Shown in pieces: positions 51,335 to 57,650 of a DNA stretch of 57,650 nt. The notes below the pieces were generated by a model. That model was not told where the DNA came from. It searched no databases and worked only from the letters and a program-made list of their open reading frames with translations. Numbering within the stretch: position 1 is the stretch's first letter; every line of letters begins with the position of its first letter. A program made the position numbers and the translations under genes. This DNA comes from Muribaculaceae bacterium (GTDB lineage Bacteria; Bacteroidota; Bacteroidia; Bacteroidales; Muribaculaceae), in assembly GCA_017621055.1 (NCBI GenBank), contig JAGATX010000021.1:1-57650 (forward strand). Reading direction: 5' to 3'.

Positions 51335-52546
51335 ATGAGTCACCGCATCCTTGCCATCAATCCCGGCAGCACAAGCACTAAGATAGCAGTCTACGACGAC
51401 GAAATACCCCTTTTCAGCGTATCGCTGGCACATTCGCCGGAGGATATCGCCCGGTTTGCCGACGTCATCGCCCAGTTTCCGTGGCGCCGTCGCCTCATCC
51501 GCGAGTCGCTGGCCGAACACGGCGTGGCGCTCGACAGCCTCGACGCCGTGGTGGGCCGCGGCGGAATAATATCGCCTGTGGAGAGCGGCGTTTTCGAGGT
51601 CAACGACGACCTTGTGCACGATCTGCGCCATGCGCGGGTGCAGCATGCCTCCAATCTTGGCGGTCTCCTTGCCCGCGACATAGCCGACGAAGTGGGAATC
51701 AAGGCGTTCATCGCCGACCCGGTGGTGGTCGACGAGATGATGCCCTACGCTCGCATCAGCGGCGTGCCGGAGTTACCGCGCGAGTCTATTTTCCATGCTC
51801 TCAACCAGAAAGCCGTGGCGCGCCAGTTCGCCCGCGAGACTCACGCCCGCTATGAGGAGCTCAACCTGATAGTGTGCCACATGGGCGGCGGAATAACGGT
51901 CAGCTCACACCGCAAAGGCCGGGTGATCGACACCACCAACGCCCTCGACGGGTGCGGACCCTTCTCGCCGGAGCGCTCAGGCTCTTTGCCTCCCGGCCCG
52001 CTGATACGCCTGTGCTTCTCGGGCAAATATACCGAGGAGGAGCTGATGAAGATGGTTCACGGCCGCGGCGGCCTGATGGCACATCTCGGAAGCACGTCGG
52101 TTCCCGAAGCGCTGGAGCGCGTGGATCGCGGCGACCTCTACGCCATGCTCGTTATCCGCGCCATGTGTTATACCGTGGCCAAGGAAATCGGCGCCATGGC
52201 CGTGACAATGCGCGGCGACGTCGATGCCATCCTCCTCACCGGCGGCATGGCTCACTCTAAGCGTATCACCGACTTTGTGGCCGAACATGTGTCGTTCATA
52301 GCGCCTATCTACGTATATCCCGGCGAGAACGAACTCAAATCGCTGGCCGAGAACGCTCTGGCGGTGCTGCGCGGCGAGCGCGAACTTCACGGCTATGTTC
52401 ATGCCGACAGCGAGGATCCCGCAAAAATCAACGATATGAGCCTGCCCTCCAAGCTGCGCGAGTGGCTGCGCACGGCAATAGCGCCGAGCACACGCCAGGG
52501 CACCATGACGGCTATTCGCCAGTACCTGCGGCGCTGGAAACACTGA
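51335..52546 (+). CDS. buk: Butyrate kinase with C-terminal extension
   Basis: An acetokinase-family enzyme that makes ATP from butyryl phosphate. The N-terminal ILAINPGSTSTKIAVYDDE phosphate-1 motif, the LIVCHMGGGITVSSHRKG segment and ILLTGGMAHSKRITDFV adenosine region are all present. At 403 aa it is longer than the usual 355 or so: the normal end is near VLRGERELHGY, and some 45 residues follow (ending YLRRWKH). The last 35 bp overlap the convergent MATE gene. Function with ptb is to close acid fermentation with substrate-level ATP formation. Confidence 0.95.
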   Translation: MSHRILAINPGSTSTKIAVYDDEIPLFSVSLAHSPEDIARFADVIAQFPWRRRLIRESLAEHGVALDSLDAVVGRGGIISPVESGVFEVNDDLVHDLRHARVQHASNLGGLLARDIADEVGIKAFIADPVVVDEMMPYARISGVPELPRESIFHALNQKAVARQFARETHARYEELNLIVCHMGGGITVSSHRKGRVIDTTNALDGCGPFSPERSGSLPPGPLIRLCFSGKYTEEELMKMVHGRGGLMAHLGSTSVPEALERVDRGDLYAMLVIRAMCYTVAKEIGAMAVTMRGDVDAILLTGGMAHSKRITDFVAEHVSFIAPIYVYPGENELKSLAENALAVLRGERELHGYVHADSEDPAKINDMSLPSKLREWLRTAIAPSTRQGTMTAIRQYLRRWKH

Positions 52547-53891
52547 CACGCGCGCTCACCTTGCGCCACACCCTCCGATATGCTATCCACATCATCACGT
52601 CGGTGAGAAGCCACGACGAGGGGTAGACCAGCATAAGCTGCCAGAATTCGCCGCCGAACAAGGGGAAGACCAGCACCCAGACAAGGCGCAGCATGCATGT
52701 GCCGGTAATGACTATCACCGTGGGAGTCATGGAGAAGCCCAGCCCACGCATGGCCGAGCCGGCAACTTCGTAGTAGCACGCTATCCATTGGAAAAGCAGC
52801 ACGCACATCAGCCGCGTGGTGCCGACCGATATCACGTCGGCATCGGTGGTGAAGGCCGACAGAAAGAAATTCGCTTTCCATGCTATCAACACATTGGGAA
52901 TGAGCGTGCCGGCCACGGCGAGGATGAGGCTCAGGCGGAACACGCGGCGCACGCGCTCCATCTGCCCGGCGCCGTAGTTCTGGCTGATGAAGGCCACGCC
53001 CGTCTGCGCAAAGGCGCTGCAGATGAAATAGCAATAGAACTCGTAGTTTATCGCGGCGGCACTGCCGGCGGTGGTGGTGGCGCCGAAACTGTTTATTGCC
53101 GAGAGTATCAGCGTGTTGCTGAGGGCGAAGACGGCGCCTTGCAGTCCCGCCGGTATGCCTATTGCGGCTATTTTGCGCATCTGGGCGAAATGCGGACGTA
53201 TTTCCTTGATTACGAGGCGTATGTCGGAATGCTCGCGCATGAGTATCACAGTGATGATGGCGGCATTGACGCCGTTGGATATCACCGTTGCCCATGCCAC
53301 GCCGTGGACGCCCATGCCGAAGCCTACGACAAACACCAGATTGAGGATAACGTTGACAATGCCTCCGGCAACGAGGGCGTAGAACGGCCGGCGGGTGTCA
53401 CCAATGCTGCGTAGTATCGCCGAGCCGAAGTTGTAGAGCAGCATAAGGGGTATGCCTAACAGAAATATGCGCATGTAAGAGGTGGCGTCGTCGACAACCT
53501 CGGCGGGCGTACCCATCACGTCGAGCACGCGGTGGGCCAAACCCTCGCCGAGGGCGAGTGCCGCCACGCCGCATATGCCGGCGAGAACCACGGTGGCGCC
53601 GACGGCGTTGCGCACGCCCTGACGGTTACCCTGGCCGATATAATTGGCGATAACCACGTTGACGCCCACCGAAATACCGATAAACAGATTGATTATCAGG
53701 CCGATGACGGGACCCACGCTGCCCACGGCCGCCAGCGCGTGGCTGCCGGTGAAGCGGCCGACCACCGCCACATCGACGGAATTGAACGATTGTTGCAGGA
53801 CTCCGCTGGCTATCAGCGGCAAAGCGAACAGCAGCATACGGCTCAGCAGAGGGCCGTTGAGCATATCGATACCTGATTTTTTCGTTGCCAT
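52512..53891 (-). CDS. MATE family multidrug/sodium-coupled efflux protein
   Basis: A 459-aa inner-membrane exporter with about 12 TM helices in two homologous halves. The N-terminus GPLLSRMLLFALPLIASGVL and the SFNSVDVAVVGRFTGSHALA motif of the first half, and AFAQTGVAFISQNYGAGQME in the second, are the family signatures. The likely substrates are cationic drugs or metabolites, and cannot be specified. It is monocistronic, convergent with buk (35-bp overlap of coding ends), and divergent from nadB. Confidence 0.95.
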   Translation of the reverse strand: MATKKSGIDMLNGPLLSRMLLFALPLIASGVLQQSFNSVDVAVVGRFTGSHALAAVGSVGPVIGLIINLFIGISVGVNVVIANYIGQGNRQGVRNAVGATVVLAGICGVAALALGEGLAHRVLDVMGTPAEVVDDATSYMRIFLLGIPLMLLYNFGSAILRSIGDTRRPFYALVAGGIVNVILNLVFVVGFGMGVHGVAWATVISNGVNAAIITVILMREHSDIRLVIKEIRPHFAQMRKIAAIGIPAGLQGAVFALSNTLILSAINSFGATTTAGSAAAINYEFYCYFICSAFAQTGVAFISQNYGAGQMERVRRVFRLSLILAVAGTLIPNVLIAWKANFFLSAFTTDADVISVGTTRLMCVLLFQWIACYYEVAGSAMRGLGFSMTPTVIVITGTCMLRLVWVLVFPLFGGEFWQLMLVYPSSWLLTDVMMWIAYRRVWRKVSARVSVSSAAGTGE

Positions 53892-53920
53892 ATTTTTTCA
53901 ACTCATTCCCCGGGCTTTTA

Positions 53921-53952
53921 TTGTTCAAATTCACCGATTTTTATTAATTTTG
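53921..53952 (+). promoter_or_regulatory. Promoter of nadB
   Basis: TTG at 53921-53923 and TAATTTTG at 53945-53952 are spaced by 21 bp. The leader before the ATG is about 37 nt. Confidence 0.5.
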
Positions 53953-53995
53953 CCGGCGCGGAGCGGCAACACTCCGACCAACTGCAGTAACAACA

Positions 53996-55591
53996 ATGAC
54001 TTATAACTACGACTATCTCATAGTCGGCTCGGGAATAGCCGGCATGAGCTTTGCTCTCAAAGTGGCGCGCCCCGGCGTGAAGGTGGCGCTGGTATGCAAA
54101 ACCAATCTTCATGAGGCGAACACGTCCCTGGCGCAGGGTGGCGTGGCTTCGGTGACGAACCTCGCCGTCGATAATTTTGAGAAACATATCCACGACACCA
54201 TGGTTGCCGGCGACTGGCTCAGCGACCCTGCCGCCGTCGAGCAGGTGGTGCGTCGTGCTCCTTCGCAAATCAAGCGTCTGATAGAGTGGGGAGTGGACTT
54301 CGACCGCAATGCCGACGGCAATTTCGACCTGCACCGCGAGGGCGGTCACTCCGAATTCCGCATCCTCCACCATGCCGACAACACCGGCTTCGAAATTCAG
54401 GAGTCGCTCATCAAAGCCGTGCAGGCCAACCCGGACATCGACGTGTTCGAGAACCATTTCGCCATTGAAATCATCACCCAGCACCATCTGGGAAAGATTG
54501 TCACCCGCCGCACGCCCGACATCACCTGCTATGGCGCTTATGTGCTCGACATGGCAACCGGCAACGTCGATAAATTCGTGGCAAAAATCACCGTCATGGC
54601 CACCGGAGGCGTCGGTGCCGTCTACCAGACGACAACAAATCCGCTCGTAGCCACAGGCGACGGCATAGCCATGGTTTACCGCGCCAAGGGCACTGTCGCC
54701 GACATGGAATTCATCCAGTTCCATCCCACGGCGCTCTTCCACCCGGGCGACCGGCCGTCGTTCCTCATCACGGAGGCCATGCGCGGCTATGGCGCCGTGC
54801 TCCGCAACCTGCGCGGCGAGGAATTCATGCACAAATATGACCCGCGGCTGTCGCTGGCGCCGCGCGACATCGTGGCACGCGCCATCGACTCGGAGATGAA
54901 ACTCCACGGCGACGACCATGTATATCTCGACGTCACCCACAAAGACCCCGAGGAGACGCGCCGTCACTTCCCCAACATCTACAAGAAGTGCCTGAGCCTC
55001 GGAATCGACATCACAAAGGACTATATCCCGGTGGCACCAGCCGCACACTATCTATGCGGCGGCATCAAGGTGGACCTCAACGGCGAATCGTCGATCAAAC
55101 ACCTCTACGCTTTGGGCGAATGCTCGTGCACGGGTCTGCACGGCGGAAACCGTCTGGCATCCAACAGTCTCATCGAGGCGGTGGTATATGCCGACGCCGC
55201 TGCCACCCACGCCGCAGCAGTCGTGGACTCCATAGCACTCCGCTCCGACATCCCCGACTGGAACGACGAGGGCACCCGTCACCCCGAGGAGATGGTGCTC
55301 ATAACCCAGAGCATCCGCGAGGTGAACCAGATAATGGGCACATACGTCGGCATCGTCCGCAGCAACTTGCGTCTGGATCGCGCATGGAACCGCCTCGATA
55401 TCCTCTATGAGGAGACAGAGCGTCTGTTCAAGTGCTCGAAGGCTTCGCGCGAAATCTGCGAGCTCCGCAACATCATCAATGTGGGCTATCTCATAATGCG
55501 TCAGGCCAAGGAACGCAAGGAGTCGCGCGGTCTCCATTACACCGTCGATTATCCGCCGAAACAATCCAAAAAAGAAAGCTATCTGGAATAA
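53996..55591 (+). CDS. nadB: L-aspartate oxidase
   Basis: The FAD enzyme oxidises L-aspartate to iminoaspartate for NAD synthesis, using fumarate as acceptor in anaerobes. The dinucleotide motif is YLIVGSGIAGMSFALKV; the succinate-dehydrogenase-like active site includes EFIQFHPTALFHPGDRPSF, and the second FAD motif is CTGLHGGNRLASNSLIEAVV. The 531-aa length and the C-terminal helical domain are normal. nadA and nadC are not adjacent in the window. A bidirectional terminator follows. Confidence 0.97.
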   Translation: MTYNYDYLIVGSGIAGMSFALKVARPGVKVALVCKTNLHEANTSLAQGGVASVTNLAVDNFEKHIHDTMVAGDWLSDPAAVEQVVRRAPSQIKRLIEWGVDFDRNADGNFDLHREGGHSEFRILHHADNTGFEIQESLIKAVQANPDIDVFENHFAIEIITQHHLGKIVTRRTPDITCYGAYVLDMATGNVDKFVAKITVMATGGVGAVYQTTTNPLVATGDGIAMVYRAKGTVADMEFIQFHPTALFHPGDRPSFLITEAMRGYGAVLRNLRGEEFMHKYDPRLSLAPRDIVARAIDSEMKLHGDDHVYLDVTHKDPEETRRHFPNIYKKCLSLGIDITKDYIPVAPAAHYLCGGIKVDLNGESSIKHLYALGECSCTGLHGGNRLASNSLIEAVVYADAAATHAAAVVDSIALRSDIPDWNDEGTRHPEEMVLITQSIREVNQIMGTYVGIVRSNLRLDRAWNRLDILYEETERLFKCSKASREICELRNIINVGYLIMRQAKERKESRGLHYTVDYPPKQSKKESYLE

Positions 55592-55610
55592 CCAGATATC
55601 GGACTTCGCC

Positions 55611-55651
55611 AATAACAAAGCCCCGGCCGCAGCGGTCGGGGCTTTGTTATT
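55611..55651. terminator. Bidirectional terminator between nadB and the FKBP gene
   Basis: A 15-bp perfect stem (55611-55625 with 55637-55651), extendable by a G-U pair, has AATAACAAAG at one end and CTTTGTTATT at the other, so T-rich tails occur in both directions. Confidence 0.88.
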
Positions 55652-55672
55652 CAAACGGTTTCCGGTTCCCGA

Positions 55673-56209
55673 TCAATGCGCGGGAGTCTCGTAGAAGGGA
55701 ATGTCGACGAGGCGCACGCGGAAGCACAGGTTCGAGTAGGGCAGCATGGTGCCTTGCGACTGGTTTCCGTAAGCGGCGGCGTAAGGTATCACTATCTCGG
55801 CGGTGTCGCCGCAGCGCATGTCGGCGAGGCCCACGCCCCATCCGGCGATGGTGTTGTTAAGGCGCGTCTGGTAGTTGGCGGCGCTGTCCACGCCCGTACC
55901 GTTGTAGAGGCTCAGGTGATAGTTTGCCTTGATCACCGAGTTGCTCAGCGGGCTGAGGTTGCCCTCCGTTTCGGCGCGGTCGTTGAAATAATGGATGAGC
56001 ACGAAGATGGAGGGGTTCCACTGCGGGACGATGGTCTTGTAGTACGGCGTTCCGTCGGGGTTCTTGCGTGCCTGCATTTCGGTGAGCCATGCATTGTTGG
56101 CCTCGCGGTAGGCGGCATATTCCTCCCATACCGATTTGTCGTTCTTTGTGCAGCCTATTGCCAGCGGCAGCAGCAGTGCGCCCAGAGCGCAGAGTAGCAG
56201 CTTTCTCAT
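55673..56209 (-). CDS. FKBP-type peptidyl-prolyl isomerase lipoprotein
   Basis: A lipoprotein signal (MRKLLLCALGALLLPLAIGC) anchors the 178-aa protein. The C-terminal FKBP domain (about 80-172) includes IKANYHLSLYNGTGVDSAAN, TIAGWGVGLADMRCGDTAEI and VIPYAAAYGNQSQGTMLPYS, which correspond to the conserved FKBP strands and the P-Y-G loop. It is probably an envelope foldase. It follows lemA by 5 bp on the same strand. Confidence 0.92.
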   Translation of the reverse strand: MRKLLLCALGALLLPLAIGCTKNDKSVWEEYAAYREANNAWLTEMQARKNPDGTPYYKTIVPQWNPSIFVLIHYFNDRAETEGNLSPLSNSVIKANYHLSLYNGTGVDSAANYQTRLNNTIAGWGVGLADMRCGDTAEIVIPYAAAYGNQSQGTMLPYSNLCFRVRLVDIPFYETPAH

Positions 56210-56214
56210 GGGGC

Positions 56215-56829
56215 TCAGAACTGCACACGCGGGGCCGTGGCGGCGGCAGCGTCGGCCTCATACTGGGGTTTGACGTCGAAACCGAACATACCGGCCATGA
56301 TGTTGGCGGGGAAGCGGCGTATGCGCACGTTGTAGTCGCGCACAACCTCGTTGTAACGTGTGCGGGCGGTGGCTATGCGGTTTTCTGTACCTTCGAGCTG
56401 GGTCTGCAGGTCCAGGAACTGGGTGTTGGCCTTGAGGTCGGGGTAAGCCTCGCGCACGGCGTTGACGTAGATGCTGAGGGCGCGGTTGAGTTCGCCCTGG
56501 GCGTTGTTGAGGCGCTGGAAGGCGGCGGCATCGGCTGGCGTGGCGGCGGAGTCGGCGGCGGCGGCGTTGTAAGCCTCGCTCAGGCCGGCGCGGGCGCGAG
56601 TAACGTTCTCGAAGGTGCTGCTCTCGTGGGCGGCGTAGCCCTGGACGGTGCTCACCAGGTTGGGTATGAGGTCCATGCGGCGCTGATACTGCACTTCTAC
56701 CTGGCTCCAGCTCTGCTGCACGTCCTGGTCGAGGGTCACGAAACTGTTGTAGCTTTTGGAGGCCCATATGCCGACGGCTACGACGAGCACGACTATGACG
56801 GCTACTATTATTATACCTGTTTTTTTCAT
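56215..56829 (-). CDS. LemA family protein
   Basis: A single N-terminal TM segment (GIIIVAVIVVLVVAVGIWAS) is followed by a long helical domain with the family signature NSFVTLDQDVQQSWSQVEVQ and RMDLIPNLVSTVQGYAAHES, then FPANIMAGMFGFDVKPQYEA near the end. The 204-aa length is standard. LemA proteins are membrane-anchored coiled-coil proteins of unclear role. It lies between the glycyl-tRNA synthetase and FKBP genes on the minus strand, 32 bp after the former. Confidence 0.94.
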   Translation of the reverse strand: MKKTGIIIVAVIVVLVVAVGIWASKSYNSFVTLDQDVQQSWSQVEVQYQRRMDLIPNLVSTVQGYAAHESSTFENVTRARAGLSEAYNAAAADSAATPADAAAFQRLNNAQGELNRALSIYVNAVREAYPDLKANTQFLDLQTQLEGTENRIATARTRYNEVVRDYNVRIRRFPANIMAGMFGFDVKPQYEADAAAATAPRVQF

Positions 56830-56861
56830 AATTTATTGCGTTTTTGAGGGTTAAGAGGCAG

Positions 56862-57650
56862 TTAGCGGAGTTTGCGCAGCAGCGAGGCCAGGCTCACGCG
56901 GTCGTGGATGAGGGCGTGGAGCTCGTCGATGGGCACACGCGTCTGCTCCATGGTGTCGCGCTCGCGCAGCGTTACGGTGTTGTCCTCGAGGGTCTGATGG
57001 TCAACGGTGATGCAGAAGGGCGTGCCGATGGCGTCCTGGCGACGGTAGCGCTTGCCGATGGCGTCCTTCTCCTCATAGTGAGTGGCGAAGTCGAACTTGA
57101 GTTCGTCCACAATCTCGCGGGCCTTTTCGGGCAGGCCGTCCTTGCGCACCAGCGGCAGTACGGCGCATTTCACCGGTGCCAGCGGTGCCGGCAGATGGAG
57201 CACCGTGCGGGTGTCGCCGCCGGGCAGCTGCTCTTCCTCGTAGCTCGAGCACAGCACACTCAGGAACATGCGGTCCACGCCTATCGATGTCTCGATGACG
57301 AACGGCGTGTAGCTCTCGTTGAGCTCGGGGTCGAAATACTGTATCTTTTTGCCGGAGAATTTCTCATGCTGGCTCAGGTCGAAGTTCGTGCGGCTGTGTA
57401 TGCCTTCCACTTCCTTGAAGCCGAAGGGCATCAGGAACTCGATGTCGGTGGCGGCGTTGGCATAGTGCGCCAGTTTCTCGTGGTCGTGGTAGCGGTACTT
57501 GTCATCGCCCAGACCCAGGGCCTTGTGCCATTTCAGGCGCCATTCCTTCCACTGTTTGAACCACTTGAGCTCCTCGCCGGGGCGAACAAAGAACTGCATC
57601 TCCATCTGCTCGAACTCGCGCATGCGGAAAATGAACTGGCGGGCGACGAT
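56862..57650 (-). CDS. glyS: Glycyl-tRNA synthetase, partial (C-terminal 262 aa; start beyond the window)
   Basis: The frame runs to the window edge, so the N-terminus is missing. Visible class II features are FIFRMREFEQMEMQFFVRPG (motif 2 region), FDLSQHEKFSGKKIQYFDPE and VIETSIGVDRMFLSVLCSSY (motif 3). The anticodon-binding domain starts at LAPVKCAVLPLVRKDGL and contains IGTPFCITVDHQTLEDNTVT. It is of the single-chain alpha2 type (about 510 aa when complete). It charges tRNA-Gly. lemA follows 32 bp downstream. Confidence 0.96.
   Translation of the reverse strand: MVARQFIFRMREFEQMEMQFFVRPGEELKWFKQWKEWRLKWHKALGLGDDKYRYHDHEKLAHYANAATDIEFLMPFGFKEVEGIHSRTNFDLSQHEKFSGKKIQYFDPELNESYTPFVIETSIGVDRMFLSVLCSSYEEEQLPGGDTRTVLHLPAPLAPVKCAVLPLVRKDGLPEKAREIVDELKFDFATHYEEKDAIGKRYRRQDAIGTPFCITVDHQTLEDNTVTLRERDTMEQTRVPIDELHALIHDRVSLASLLRKLR

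Overview
The window looks like a GC-rich, densely coded chromosome of a Bacteroidales bacterium, most likely a Muribaculaceae-type gut commensal (family level is inference). Evidence: promoters are repeatedly of the Bacteroidetes type (-33 TTTG, -7 TAnnTTTG) and strong Shine-Dalgarno sequences are absent; marker families are typical of the group (fused FtcD, archaeal-type ProS, DUF3127, DUF4421, DUF5683 next to ParAB, HU-like proteins with envelope domains, TatA/TatC only, a tricorn-like S41 protease, SusE/CBM26-like secreted proteins). No rRNA, tRNA or CRISPR array was seen.

Layout. 1-853: the 3' end of a probable prophage or mobile-element gene, then about 490 bp without a convincing gene. 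925-2939: ftcD and a small TPR-like gene. 3000-3400: promoter-rich spacer with a candidate small RNA. 3404-8444: minus-strand block of a membrane-spanning HU-LysM protein, HU-like protein, umuC, umuD, proS and a DUF3127 protein. 8801-9154: small unknown gene. 9221-12179: a Tat-exported lipoprotein aldo/keto reductase-ferredoxin and a NapH/NapG-like polyferredoxin fusion. 12299-13339: DUF4421 protein. 13445-17630: parA-parB-DUF5683-lytic transglycosylase operon. 17885-18664: surE. 18875-20593: AT-rich, probably acquired AlbA_2/ATP-binding gene. 20614-25999: BadF-type kinase, tricorn-like protease and OmpA-family protein. 26152-28355: DAACS symporter, tatC, tatA. 28523-30972: fabD, a MITE-like repeat, rubrerythrin, ECF sigma factor. 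31185-35978: secreted SusE/CBM26-like protein and M16 protease. 36104-39143: thrC, unknown gene, PlsC-like acyltransferase, nitrilase-family amidase. 39153-42854 (minus): four-TM protein, ECF sigma factor, clpC. 43032-47390: guaB, tandem-parvulin foldase, SurA-like lipoprotein. 47400-50165: lptD. 50402-52546: ptb-buk. 52512-53891: MATE exporter. 53996-55591: nadB. 55673 to the right edge: FKBP lipoprotein, lemA, and glycyl-tRNA synthetase cut by the edge.

How the parts fit. Most of the window is core: cell envelope biogenesis (LptD, parvulins, FKBP, lytic transglycosylase, OmpA, Tat), chromosome partition (ParAB), translation (ProS, GlyRS), purine, NAD, threonine and fatty-acid synthesis, and fermentation (Ptb-Buk). 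The Tat translocase plausibly exports the two redox proteins at 9221-12179. The least ordinary parts are the HU-TM-LysM protein in the UmuDC cluster, the NapH-NapG-like fusion with an internal twin-arginine motif, the possible small RNA at 3030-3156, the MITE-like element at 29427-29651, and the AT-rich gene at 18875-20593 with an internal 78-bp duplication. No complete multi-gene system can be declared new from sequence alone; the first two are the best candidates.
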